From Okapia johnstoni (taxonomy: Eukaryota; Chordata; Mammalia; Artiodactyla; Giraffidae): a stretch of DNA of 64,000 nucleotides. The stretch is from positions 57,096,985 to 57,160,984 of the forward strand of contig CM044321.1 of assembly GCA_024291935.2 (NCBI GenBank). Reading direction: 5' to 3'. The notes beneath the pieces are model-generated. The model worked only from the letters and a program-made list of their open reading frames with translations. It was not told the origin of the DNA and did not search any database. Shown piece after piece: positions 33,577 to 44,744 of this stretch; the first letter of the stretch is position 1, and every line of letters starts with the position of its first letter. Both the position numbers and the translations under genes were made by a program.

Positions 33577-33662
33577 GTTGGGTTGGCCAAAAAGTTTGTT
33601 CAGTATTTTCCATAAAATATCATGGGGGAAAAAACTCAACAAACTTTTTGGTTAACCCAGTA
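33577..33662 (+). ncRNA. Candidate miR-2284/2285-type hairpin in RB1 intron 2
   Basis: Left arm 33579-33611 (starts tgggttggccaaaaagtttg) pairs with right arm 33627-33659 (ends aaactttttggttaaccca); I count 29 of 33 positions complementary, with a 15-nt loop at 33612-33626. The sequence belongs to the same mariner-type palindrome as at 2637-2708. In cattle such hairpins are the source of the large miR-2284/2285 family; that relation is from memory. It lies in sense orientation in a transcribed intron, so it would be present in RB1 pre-mRNA. Processing is not shown by sequence alone; it may simply be an inert MITE copy. Confidence 0.5.
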
Positions 33663-33899
33663 GAAGTCATATCACTAACTCAGGGTTACGAATTGGGTAG
33701 TTTAAGTAAACTAAACTAAATCATAGCTTAAATAAGTAGCGTCTTAAGTGTTGATTATAGATTTTGATTTAAACTGTAGTATATGTAATTAAAGTTTTAC
33801 TATTTTAAAAAAGATTTTTCTCAAGAATATTCCTAATTTTTCCTCTCACCTGTTTTGTATAAATTTAGTACTTTTTAATTGACTTACTTTCCCCTCTAT

Positions 33900-34330
33900 T
33901 TTATAATTGTAGGTAATTTAGAAAATATATCTAGGATTAATGAAAACCACTTGTAATCCTACCACCTAGAGATAATAGTTAACATTTTGATATGTTTTTG
34001 CCTATCCTTTCTTTTAAAATTTTTCACCAAATTGAAGTGAAAATATACACAGAATTTTGTATTCTGATTTTTTTTCTCTTAACATGTCTTTGTTTTTTTT
34101 TTTCCCATGTCCTTATAATCTTTGAAATATTTTCTAAGAGTTTTATGTAGCTCTTGATAGCTCTATCATAATTTATTTAACTGTTCTATTTAAAGATATT
34201 TAAATGTTTCTCATTATTTTTGTTGTTGTAAGTAATTCTTTGAACATTTATTATACTAAATCTTACTCAGTAATTATTTTCATTGGATAAATTCATAGAG
34301 ATAGAACGGAACTGTTAAGGCTCTTGATGC
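33900..34330. repeat. Old LINE-like sequence (uncertain)
   Basis: It has ccacttgtaatcctaccacc, agataatagttaacattttg and taaatgtttctcattatttt, resembling the segment at 14236 and the one at 48.5 kb. No open frame. Confidence 0.4.
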
Positions 34331-35108
34331 AAATTAGCAAAATGTCCTTCAATTAACACTCTTCTGAGGTTCTTATTTTCAAAATATGTTTATTGGAAAT
34401 TACTGTCTTTTTCTTTTGCAAAACGCTTTTTCTTATCCTTTCCTCATTTGTTTCTTCTTTCATTTATTTTTTTGTGATTCTTTTGGCTGAGTAAAAATTG
34501 CTTTTCCTCTGTTTTCACTGTTTCAAAGGTGCTATTCCAAGCCCCTTACATAATTCTCAACTAAATTTTTGAGGAAACAAATCAGTTACAAATTTTGGGT
34601 TGTAATTGCCATTGGAAAATAGGGCCTAGATCTTGAGACAGCAGCAAGGGCTGGAAAACAGGATGAGTCATATGTAACATCTGTATTGAGTTGGGGATGC
34701 TATGGAAGTGGATGAAACTGCAGATGGAAGAGGAGAAAAGAAGGTGATGGAGAAAAGTCTTTGGAATTAGGAAACTCTGAAACAGTTGGTAGAGATAAAA
34801 AAGAGAATGAGGATGTTAACTGTGTTTGAAAAGCTAAGGAGAAAAGTTTCATTTCAGTGGTGTCAGATGTTGTATAGAGGTCTCTGTAGATGAAACCAAA
34901 GAAAAGGCTATTCAGTTTAGAGAGAGATCTTTTCGAGACTTAGACAATAGCCTCAATAGAATAGCACTTACATAGTAGAAGTATGTGTTCAGTGGATGCA
35001 GTAGGTATGTACTGGGAGAGTGTATCTGGTGAGTATGTGTGTGAATAGTGAGAGGTTTGTATGTGTGGTTCGAACAGTAGCTTGATAAAGTCCAGAGATA
35101 GAGGGATA

Positions 35109-35132
35109 GCTTTTTTTTTTTTTTTTTTTTTT
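35109..35132. repeat. Poly-T tract
   Basis: A run of about 22 T just upstream of a dimeric SINE on the + strand. It might be the tail of an unidentified antisense element. Confidence 0.75.
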
Positions 35133-35142
35133 AAGTGATGTA

Positions 35143-35490
35143 AGCTTGTTTGTGGGACTTCCCTGGTAGCTTGGCTGGTAAAGAGTCTGAGTGCAATGCA
35201 GGAGACCTCGGTTCAATTCCTGGGTCAGAAAGATCCCCTGAGGAAGGGATAGGCTACCCACTCCAGTATTCTTGGATTTCCCTGGTGGCTCAGATGGTAA
35301 AGAATCTGCCTGCAATGCAGGAGCAACCTGGGTTGGGAAGATCCCTTGGAGGAGGGCATGGCAACCCACTCCAGTATTCTTGCCTGGAGAAGTCCCATGG
35401 ACAGAGGAGCCTGGCGGGCTACAGCCCATGGGGTCCCAAAGAGTCGGACACAACTGAGTGACCTAGCCCAGCACAGCACAAGTTGTTTGT
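35143..35490 (+). repeat. Dimeric Bov-tA SINE with TSD
   Basis: Two SINE units, 35154-35273 (gggacttccctggtagcttg onward) and 35274-35479 (tggatttccctggtggctca onward), lie head to tail. The direct repeat ttgtttgt (35146-35153 and 35483-35490), extended by aag with one extra base, flanks the pair as a whole. This suggests that the dimer moved as one unit, although two insertions cannot be excluded. Confidence 0.8.
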
Positions 35491-36089
35491 AGCTAAACAG
35501 AAGCACGTGTTTAGAAAGGACTGTAAAATAAATTATGTAAGACAGAGGGAGGAATTAATAAACTAGGTCTTGAAGGAGGTGATCCAAAGTGGGAAGAAGT
35601 GAGAGAGTAGATTTACTGATTTAAGAGTGGAGGAGGATGTTCATTTGTCCAAGTCAGAAGAGAAGAGGGACCTGATGATAGAATCAGGGACACTGGCAGT
35701 CAGACTGGAGTACATGGTAATTAGAAATTATTTGATGTGGAGAAACATGTTGAGGCCTTTGGAACTGTGATTCTCTAACCTTCTCAACAAAATAGAATAG
35801 AAGAGTACAGAACAGTAAAATAGTTAAGAGTACAGGACTCTTAGTGGGGTAGTGAGAGTAAAGATTTCAATAGTGAAAATGTTAGGAAATCAGTGTAGAA
35901 ATGTAGTAAGAAAATATTCTTAAATAAAGGGAAGAAGACTAATTTGAGTGTTAGGAAACTTGGGCTTTATAGGTCTGTGGCATTGATAGCCTGTGTTGGG
36001 CAAGTCTGCACACTCTAATCTTCAGTTTCTTAATCTGCACAATGAGAACTGAATCAAATGTCGTTTTACGTATTTCAAAGTCTTGAATC

Positions 36090-37260
36090 AAACTGAACTA
36101 AAAAAAGAACAAAACATAGCTGTAGTAATCAAGTCATTGTAGTATTGGTGGAAAGAAAGACAAGTAGGTCAGTGGAACAGAACAGAGAATCAGAAAATAG
36201 AATTCACACATGTGTCAGTGTTTGCACACAGAGGTGCTAAGGTAGTTCAGTGGAGAAAGGATATTCCTCTCAACAAATGATACTGGAGCAGTTTGACATC
36301 CATATGCAAAAAATGAACTTTAGTCCCTATGTTGCACCAATCATAAAAATTAATTCAAATGAAGCATTGATATAAACTTCCAGAAGATGACCAAGGAGAA
36401 AAACTTTCTGACCTTGGATTAAACAAAGATTTCATGGGTAGTAACAGCAAGGGCATGATCTATAAAACAAAGTAATAAGTTGAGCTCCATCAAAATTAAA
36501 AACGTATGACCTTTGAAATACACTATTTAAGAAAATGAAAAGCTACAGATCAGTTGAAGATTTTTGCAAAACACATGCCTGTTAAGGAATTTGAATCCAG
36601 AATGTTTAAGTAACTGTTAACAACTTTATAAGACAAACAACTGAATAGAAAATTGGCAAAAGAAGAGATCCAGATGCTAAGTGAGATTTGAAAAAGTATT
36701 CAATGTTATTAGTCCTTGGGAAAATGTACTGCTACACACCTACTAGGATGACTGGAAAACAAAGAGAAACTAAGTGCTGGTGAGGATGTGAAGAAACTGG
36801 AACTCTCATTTGTAGCTGGTGGGGATGCAAAGTATTACAGCCACATTGGAAAACAGTTTAACAGTTTCTTACAAACTTAAACTTACATTTAGTATAGAAC
36901 TTAGAATTCCCCAATGAAGTATTCACCCAAGAGAAATGAAAATATGCATCCACTTAAAGATCTGTAGTTGAATATTTCAGGCTAGGGTTAGTACCTTATT
37001 CATAGCAGTGTATTCAGCTATTGGAATAGATAAAATCGGGTATATTCATACAATGGAGTGCTACTCAACAAATAGAAAGAATAAATACTAATCGGTACAA
37101 CAATATGGATGAGTTCTCAGAAGCGTTATGCTAAGTGAAAGAAGCCAGACAAAAAAGGCTACAGCCTATATAGTTCCATTTGTATGACGTTCTAGAGAAG
37201 GAATTGAAATCAGATCAGTGATTGCCAGGGACTAGAAGTCAGTAAAAATGATTTCTCACA
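36090..37260 (+). mobile_element. LINE-1 ORF2 3' end and 3' UTR fragment, sense
   Basis: Collinear L1 words: gtcagtggaacagaacagag, gttgagctccatcaaaatta, ctggtgaggatgtgaagaaa, ctcatttgtagctggtgggg, aatggagtgctactcaacaa, atgctaagtgaaagaagcca. Multiple frameshifts. Sense orientation in RB1 intron 2. Confidence 0.8.
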
Positions 37261-37369
37261 CACACAAAACTCCAGTATTCTTCAGCATTCCCAAGGATGA
37301 ATATTTTTGGTGTGGAGAAGATTTGGTTGTGGACAGTTTTTGAGACAGATGATGTAGAGGAATGAGTGC

Positions 37370-37570
37370 TGATAATAGTGCTGCTGATGATTATTATTCA
37401 ATGAGTATGATGCCTGGCACTGTGCTGATTACTTAAGAGCATCCTCACTGTTAAATTTCACAGTGATCCAGAGAGGATACTATTATCATTTCTATTGTAG
37501 TAAAAACTGAGGTTTAATTAGATTTAATCAGTTGCTCACAGTTATGCAGCTAGAGTACGTGTTCAAAGTC
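37370..37570 (+). repeat. MIR
   Basis: Clear MIR order: gagtatgatgcctggcactg, ttcacagtgatccagagagg, actgaggtttaattagattt, cagttatgcagctagagtac. Confidence 0.65.
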
Positions 37571-37838
37571 TTGAATGTTTGACACAAAAATTCATGTTTT
37601 TAACTTAAATAGAAGTATAACTCCCAGGGAGACAGGGAATTTTGTTTGTTTGTTTCTGTTTTCATTACTGTATCCTCAAAGTAACAAAACTGCGTTAGTT
37701 GCATAATGATTATTTCTTTAAAAATTATTAGATATGTCAAATTTTAGAAGATACTAAAAAAGCAAATTGGAAGAGATAAAGAAAACTGTACAAGATAAAG
37801 ATATAATTTTTAAAATTAAGGAAAAGTTTAGAGTTGGA

Positions 37839-38118
37839 TTGGAGAAGGCAATGGCACCCCACTCTAGTACTCTTGCCTGGAAAATCCCATGGACGGAGGA
37901 GCCTGGTAGGCTGCAGTCCATGGGGTCGCTGAGAGTCCGACATGACTGAGCGACTTCACTTTCACTTTTCCCTTTCATGCATTGGAGAAGGAAATGGCAA
38001 CCCACTCCAGTGTTCTTGCCTGGAGAATCCCAGGGACGGGGGAGTCTGGTGGGCTGCCGTCTATGGGGTGGCACAGAGTCAGACACGACTGAAGCAACTT
38101 AGCAGCAGCAGCAGCAGT
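37839..38118 (+). repeat. Dimeric Bov-A SINE
   Basis: Two BovB-tail type units: ggagaaggcaatggcacccc at 37843 and ggagaaggaaatggcaaccc at 37983, linked by ttcactttcacttttccctt; the end is a (CAG)n run. This is the Bov-A2 layout, on the + strand. Confidence 0.88.
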
Positions 38119-38373
38119 GATAAGCTTTGTATTATCCCTAAAATTTCATAATCTAGAATAATTATTTTTCCTAAAACTTTTATATAATTGAGATTTCAAA
38201 ACAATATAAAATTGCATCACATACTTCTCAGCTCCATTGTAATCTGCAATTAAGAGTAAGAAGTAGTTCCAGCTGTTTAATAGAATGTTAGATAATTGGT
38301 TATTTCTTTTGTTTTCAGTTTAATATAATTCAATTTTACCTATAAAACACATATTTAGATAAAGATATATTTT

Positions 38374-38560
38374 TAGGGGAAAAAGTATTCTAATGATAAT
38401 GAAAAAATATTCTAATGATAATGATAGCTGTCATTCATTGAGTACTAATTAAATGCTAGACATTGTGATAAGGGCTTTATATAAAGTCTCATTTAATTCT
38501 TACAAAGTGAGGTAAGTATTATTTCCATTTTACAAGGAAGGCAGTTAGGGCACTGGGAGA
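38374..38560 (+). repeat. Short duplication followed by MIR
   Basis: tattctaatgataatga occurs twice at 38387-38422 (spacing about 23 bp). Then a MIR follows: tcattgagtactaattaaat, taagggctttatataaagtc, attatttccattttacaagg. Confidence 0.65.
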
Positions 38561-39033
38561 TATAAATTTCATAAGGTTAAAAAATACTTGAATCAATAGA
38601 TTGGTAAAAGAACAAGTGAATTAGAGCAAAAGGAGGATAATCAAGTGAGAAAATGGGCTTGTTTTTTAAAAACAATTTGTTATGAAGTAAAGTCTTTCAC
38701 TTTGGCTTAGATGATGTTGTGTTATTGAGAAGTGAAAATGTTTACCTCAGAGAACTGACTGGCTTCTAGGTTTCTTATAGAAAGTTGTAATTTAACTTTT
38801 TTGACCTTGCTGGTAATTTTTTTTGCTTTACAATATAAAATTTAGTTACTAATTTTGTAACTAGTTTGTACTAGCCTAGAATTAAATGCTCTCATAAAGA
38901 CTTAGGAACAAATTTATTTTGTTATGCTCAATAAGAAAAAAGTTGCATAGAATACAGTTTTAACACAGTTTTTGTGTGTAAATGATTTAACGAATTACTT
39001 GAACCTTTTTGTTATGTTTTGTTTTGTTCTCAG

Positions 39034-39149
39034 GAAGGTTATGTTCAAAAGAAAAAGGAACTGTGGGGAATCTGTCTCTTTACTGCAGCAGTTGACTTAG
39101 ATGAGATGCCCTTCACTTTCACTGAGCTGCAGAAAAACATTGAAACCAG
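39034..39149 (+). CDS. RB1: RB1 exon 3, residues 91-128
   Basis: 116 nt. Codes [20 protein letters not shown] through [11 protein letters not shown], part of the first cyclin-like fold of the pRB N-terminal domain. Compared with human pRB there are conservative changes (for example Gly to Glu at the first residue, Ile to Leu, Ser to Pro in DEMPFTF). Acceptor tttgttctcag, donor gtaaaa; ends with 2 nt of a split Ser codon (AG|T). Confidence 0.97.
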
Positions 39150-41206
39150 GTAAAATTTCTTGCATTAATATAGGCCTCTGCCATTAAAAAAAAAAAACAA
39201 CTATTCCTGAACTATCATTTTAATAGACTTCAGGGAATAGGTGGGAAATGCCAAAATTAACTAAAAATGGAGAACATGGGTCAACTAGTGAACTCTCCTA
39301 CTCTGTTGGGGCCCTTAAGTGTCTTCATGCTGCACTTTCTTTAAAATGTAGCAGTCTGTGTCCTGGGAAAATCTTCACTGTATCTCTCACTATGTTAACT
39401 TTCTTAATTGTAGCACTTGATAAAGTGAACAAAATAGGCAGATTTATTAAATGGGCTTATTATATATTAAAACCTTTGTAAAAGTAGTGTGAGTCCATCT
39501 TCAAGGAATTTAGTTGATTTATTAAAGTTTAAGACTTGTAATATATTAGATGTTGTAGTTACATATCTTTTGAGACTGTGTGTTCACTTAAGTATGTATT
39601 ATAATATTTGCCCCTGTAATTACTTAATGTCTGTATTGAGTTTATAAGCTTCAAGAGAGTTTACTAATTGTTTCTAACAATCAAGAGAAGCCTTCTGATC
39701 ATTTCTTCTAGCCATTTCTTTTGCAGTATATTTACAATATCTAATAGTAAATAATTTTACCAAAAAAAGTAGTATGTTTCTTCTTGGATAAAGCCATCTA
39801 GAGTTAAACATAATTTGTGTTTTGTGTAAATGAGATAAAGTTGTTTCACGTTTTAGTAACTCTTTCTTACTACCTTTAAATAAAATGTGGAAACAAAGAC
39901 CTTCTATGTTCATATTTAACTGATTAAATTAGAAGTTGTTTACCTCTCAGAGATTTCAAAGTTCAACTTTATTAAATAAAATCACTAAACCAAAATAGGT
40001 TTTATATAACTGAAAACAATCTGAGTAAATTTTTACATCAGCAAATGTTTTAGTGACCTCAGAGGATTGGAAAGGGAATCAATGTTTGGGTTAAGATAGA
40101 CTGGATATATTTTACAAGTTATATGACTTGTAATAGATTGCTATCCTTATTAAGTCTCGGGTTCCTTTCCTTTCCTGCGAAATAAAAATTATTAGTATTA
40201 GTCGCTCAGTCATGTTTGACTCTTTATGACCCCATGGACTGTAGCCTGCCAAGCTCCTCTGTCCATGGGATTTCCCAGGCAAGAACACTAGAGTGGATTG
40301 CCTTTCCTTCTCCAGGGAATCTTCCCGATCCAGGAATCAAACCCAGGTCTCCTGTGTTGTAGGCAAATTGTTTACCATCTGATCTACCAGCTTTTTCCTT
40401 TTTCCTACCCTTAAAACCATTGGTGGGGTAAAGAGAGAAGGTGTGTGCATCTGTGGTGAGCAAGAGCCATGGCTCCCTGAGAAGGGTGTTAGAGCCAAAG
40501 TGTGATGAGGAGGTCATCTCTCGAGGGTGTGGGGGGCTTCTTGACATGGGCTGCTTGGTGTGTAAGGGCAGACCGAGCAGGTGTGTGGGCAGCTGGTATA
40601 GGGAGTCACAGCACATGTGAGGTAAGAGCTGTCTGGGATGAGCAGTCAGATCCCTATGTGGAGGAGTGAGGGCAGTTAAGGGTGGGGGGAGTCAGTCCGA
40701 GCAGCAGAGGAAGGTGCCAGCATGGAGGAGTGGGTAGCTTGGTAGTTACAGGGGGATTGATTAAATGAGTAAGTTAGAGATAAGTGGATCCCAGGTTTCT
40801 CACTGTCAAAGAAGAGTTATAAATATGTAAAGGAAAACATTAGAGTGAAACAGGTAGTTTTTGTGTTGGATAAATGGATGTGAACTTAGGATTTTTAAAA
40901 CATATAGCTAGATATAGAACTAAATATTTGTGTATGTCTGTAATAACCCTTATTTTTTCTGTGCTCTTGTTGATAAATAGATGTAGGCTTAGGTATATAG
41001 ATACAGGGATATAGATTGAAGACTAGCTGATTTTTTTTTCCCTTTAAATTCTAGTAAAATGCAAAAACTTAATTCCTTCCAAAGGATATAATAGTGATTT
41101 GGTACAGAGCTAACAGGCCTTTTGAATTGAAATGTCTATGCTTTGAAAATCAAATAATGAATTTCTTAAGTTGTGGATTCACTTTTTTCTATTCTTTCCT
41201 TTGTAG
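39150..41206 (+). other. RB1: RB1 intron 3
   Basis: Contains one SINE (40200-40391). The rest (39.15-40.2 kb and 40.4-41.2 kb) shows nothing recognised; 40.43-40.75 kb is G-rich with GTGTGG/GGAGG motifs. An acceptor ctttcctttgtag precedes exon 4. Confidence 0.8.
40200..40391 (-). repeat. Bov-tA type SINE
   Basis: Tail complement at the left (gtcgctcagtcatgtttgac, ccatggactgtagcctgcc) and a mutated head at the right (ccatctgatctaccagct). The head end differs from the usual gggaagccc. Confidence 0.85.
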
Positions 41207-41326
41207 TGTCTACAAATTCTTTGATTTACTAAAAGAAATTGATACTAGTACCAAAGTTGATAATGCTATGTCAAGACTGTTGAAGAAGTATAATGTGTTG
41301 TGTGCACTCTACAGCAAATTAGAAAG
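41207..41326 (+). CDS. RB1: RB1 exon 4, residues 129-168
   Basis: 120 nt. Codes [20 protein letters not shown] and [20 protein letters not shown], helices of the N-terminal domain. Differences from human are conservative (His to Tyr, Asn to Asp, Phe to Cys/Tyr). Donor gtaaag; ends with 2 nt of an Arg codon (AG|G). Confidence 0.97.
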
Positions 41327-41624
41327 GTAAAGTACAAATTTTATGAGGATTGCACCCTGCTTTTTCATGTTATTGTTCATAATTAGATTCCATCTGGGAA
41401 CTGTTACATACTTAGTAAAGTTGTTAAGTATTGCACCTTAGATTTGTCCCCTTAATAGTCTTGACTTTCTTATTTGTCCAGTCATATACATTCTGAATGT
41501 TTCTTCCAAAATTATTTGTTTTATTCATGTTTCACTTGTTTTAATGAACTTCGTTTCCACTTAGCCTTCTCTGCCAGAAGACTTATAGTTATGAATGGAA
41601 GAGTGATCTAAATTTAAGATTCTT

Positions 41625-43316
41625 CCTAGTGGTGACCTTGCTCCAGAAAGAATAAAGAGACAGAGCCAAAGCAAAAACAACACCCAGTTATGGATGTGGC
41701 TGGTGATGGAAGCAAGGTCCAATGCTGTAAAGAGCAATATTGCATAGGAACCTGGAATGTTAGGTCCATGAATCAGTGCAAATTGGAAGTGATCAAACAG
41801 GAGATGGCAGGAGTGAACGTCGACATTTTAGGAATCAGCGAACTAAGATGGACTGGAATGGGTGAATTTAACTCAGATGACCATTATATCTACTACTGTG
41901 GGCAAGGATCCCTTAGAAGAAATGGAGTAGCCATCATAGTCAACAGAAGAGTCCGAAATGCAGTACTTGGATGCAATCTCAAAAATGACAGAATGATCTC
42001 TGTTTGTTTCCAAGGCAAACCATTCAATATTATGGTAATCCAAGTCTATGCCCCGAACAGTAATGCTGAAGAAGCTGAACTTGAACGGTTCTATGAAGAC
42101 CTAAAAGACCTTCTAGAATTAACACCCAAAAAAGATGTCCTTTTCATTATAGGGGACTGGAATGCAAAAGTAGGAAGTCAAGAAACACCTGGAGTAACAG
42201 GCAAATTTGGCCTTGGAGGACAGAATGAAGCAGGGCAAAGGCTGATAGAGTTTTTCCAATAGAATGCACTGGTCATAGCAAACACCCTCTTCCAACAACA
42301 CAAGAGAAGACTCTACACATGGACATCACCAGATGGTCAACACCGAAATCAGAGTGATTATACCCTTTGCAGCCAAAGATGGAGAAGCTCTATACAGTCA
42401 GCAAAACCAAGACCGGGAGCTGACTGTGGCTTAGATCATGAACTCCTTATTGCCAAATTCAGACTTAAATTGAAGAAAGTGGGGAAAACCATTAGACCAT
42501 TCAGGTATGACCTAAATCAAAACCCATATGATTTTACAGTGGAAGTGAGAAATAGATTTAAGGGACTAGATCTGATAGACAGAGTGCCTGATGAACTATG
42601 GCTGGAGGTTTGTGATATTGTATAGGAGACAGGGATCAAGACCATCCCCAAGAAAAAGAAATGCCAAAAAGCAAAATGGCTGTCTGAGGAGGCCTTACAA
42701 ATAGCTGTGAAAAGAATAGAAGCGAAAAGCAAAGGAGAAAAGGAAAGATATTCCCATCTGAATGCAGAGTTCCAAAGAATAGCAAGGAGAGATAAGAAAG
42801 CCTTCCTCAGTGATCAATGGAAAGAAATAGAGGAAAACAATAGGATGGGAAAGACTAGAGATTTCTTCAAGAAAATTAGAGATACCAAGGGGACATTTCA
42901 TGCAAAGATGGGCTCGATAAAGGACAGAAATGGTATGGACCTAACAGAAGCAGAAGATATTAAGAAGAGGTGGCAAGAATACACAGAAGAACTGTACAAA
43001 AAAGATCTTCACAACCCAAATAATCACAATGGTGTGATCACTCACCTAGAGCCAGACATCCTGGAATGTGAAGTCAACTGGGCCTTAGGGAGCATCACTA
43101 GGAACAAAGCTAGTGGAGGTGATAGAATTCTAGTTGAACTATTTCAAATCCTAAAAGAGGATGCTGTGAAAGTGGTTCATGCAATATGCCAGCAAATTTG
43201 GAAACCTCAGCAGTGGCCACAGGACTGGAAAAGGTCAGTTTTCATTCCAATCCCTAGGAAAGGCAATGCCAGAGAATGCTCAAACTACTGTACAATTGTG
43301 CTCATCTCACACGCTA
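41625..43316 (+). mobile_element. BovB LINE 5' half with endonuclease domain
   Basis: BovB from near its 5' end through the AP-type endonuclease and the linker to the edge of RT. A frame opens at 41690 and codes GTWNVRSMN, ISELRWTG, VYAPN and GDWNAKVG, hallmark APE motifs (Asn, Glu, Tyr, Asp/Asn). The same frame continues to 43312 with just two stops, TAG at 42260-42262 and TAG at 42614-42616, each a single-base change from the usual codon. The DH pair of the endonuclease (GLDHELL) is present after the first stop. BovB sequence breaks off at ISHASK, where a SINE tail takes over. Confidence 0.9.
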
Positions 43317-43445
43317 GCAAGGAGAAGGAAATGGCAACCCACTCCAGTATTCTTGCCTAGAGAATCCTGTGGACAGACGAGCCTGGTGGGCTGCTGGTCA
43401 AAGAGTTGCACAGAGTCGGACGCGACTGAGCGACTTCACTTCAAC
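43317..43445 (+). repeat. Bov-A type SINE tail joined to BovB
   Basis: Starts aaggagaaggaaatggcaac directly after the BovB segment and ends gactgagcgacttcacttca. It has no tRNA-like head. The join to BovB has no intervening bases, as in a template-switch chimera or an internal deletion. Confidence 0.85.
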
Positions 43446-43679
43446 CACTATGTGTTAGATGCTCGGAATGTGAAATCATATGATACTGTGATCATCAAGA
43501 AGTTTACAGTAAATAAATCAATTATAATAAAATTAAATGCAGTGATTGTTTGATGTCCTTTTGTAGAGGGTTGTTTGTAAGAAGCAGGAATTATGTAGTG
43601 GGTAACAATACTGTGTATTTTTAAGGTGATAAGAATAATTATGGGGTGAAAAAACTGTAGAAGAAGGCAATGTCTGAGG

Positions 43680-43930
43680 AGAGTTTAAAGGATAATTAGA
43701 AACTCATCAAGCAAAATATGTGGAGACTGGAACTGAGCATCCTGGGCAGAGTGGTCAGCATGTGTACAAAGCCAAAGCAGTACCATAAAGTACTTTGGAT
43801 ATTGCTAATGGCTAAAAGGTAGGAGGTTGATCGTGAGCTTGAACGTTGCCCAGCAGGTAATGGAGTCATTGACTTTAAGCTAGGAAGTGACATAGTTTGA
43901 TTTGGCCTGTGAAAGATCACTCAGGCCTTT
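43680..43930. repeat. Old medium-reiterated repeat (unnamed)
   Basis: The phrases atcctgggcagagtggtcag, catgtgtacaaagccaaagc, aaggtaggaggttgatcgtg and agctaggaagtgacatagtt resemble a repeat that recurs at 51.08-51.33, 57.05-57.26 and 59.99-60.30 kb. I cannot name the family with certainty. Confidence 0.45.
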
Positions 43931-44174
43931 GTTAAAGGGATTTGAAATTTTTATTGACTAGTTATATGAGATAATTTAATGTTTATTGGTCTTGAAGTGA
44001 ATCAGGATTTTTTTTTTCTATCTTATATGTACCTTTTTCTGAAGAACTGTTGGGGAAATTAGCTATGATACCAAAAGTGAAAATCACTCAATTGTATCTG
44101 ACTCATGGACATATGGAAAAATAAACAGGCCTGCCAAAGCCTGTTTATTTCTGGGTTCACTATATGTATGTATA

Positions 44175-44570
44175 TGGCTGCGTGCTGTAGTGATTAGGAT
44201 AACTTTTAAAAAGCTAAACAGATCTAGATATGAATATTAGTTTTGTCATTTACCTATTTTGTAAGCTAGAGAAAGATACTTAACATCTTTAAACCTCAGT
44301 TTCAATCTGTAAGATATAGCTAATAATGCTCTCCTTGCAGAGTAATTGTAAGAATTAAGTAAGACAAAATTACTGGTTAGCTCACCTCCTAGCACATGCT
44401 GCTGCTGCTGCTGCTAAGTCGCTTCTGTCGTGTCCAACTCTGTGCGACCCCATAGACGGCAGCCCACCAGGCTCCCCCGTCCCTGGGATTCTCCAGGCAA
44501 GAACACTGGAGTGGGTTGCCATTTCCTTCTCTGTCCTAGCACATACTAAATGCTTAATAAACTAACTTTT
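44175..44570 (+). repeat. MIR interrupted by a Bov-A SINE
   Basis: MIR words before the SINE (tttgtcatttacctattttg, cctcagtttcaatctgtaag, aattgtaagaattaagtaag) and after it (cctagcacatactaaatgct). The SINE lies inside, so the MIR is older. Confidence 0.65.
44387..44544 (-). repeat. Bov-A type SINE with perfect 11-bp TSD
   Basis: A (CTG)5 run followed by ctaagtcgcttctgtcgtgt and gggattctccaggcaagaac, on the - strand. Flanking repeats tcctagcacat at 44387-44397 and 44534-44544 are identical. Confidence 0.9.
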
Positions 44571-44744
44571 AAAGCTATTACTGACTACATTAGTGCTGTC
44601 ACATAGAAATATAAAAATGCAAGTCATATATTTTAAATAGTAGCTGCATGACAAGTATAAACAAGTAAAATTAATTTTAGTATTTTATTTAACTCATATA
44701 TCCCAAAACATCAAATTTTGACATGTATCATTCATCCATAAACT

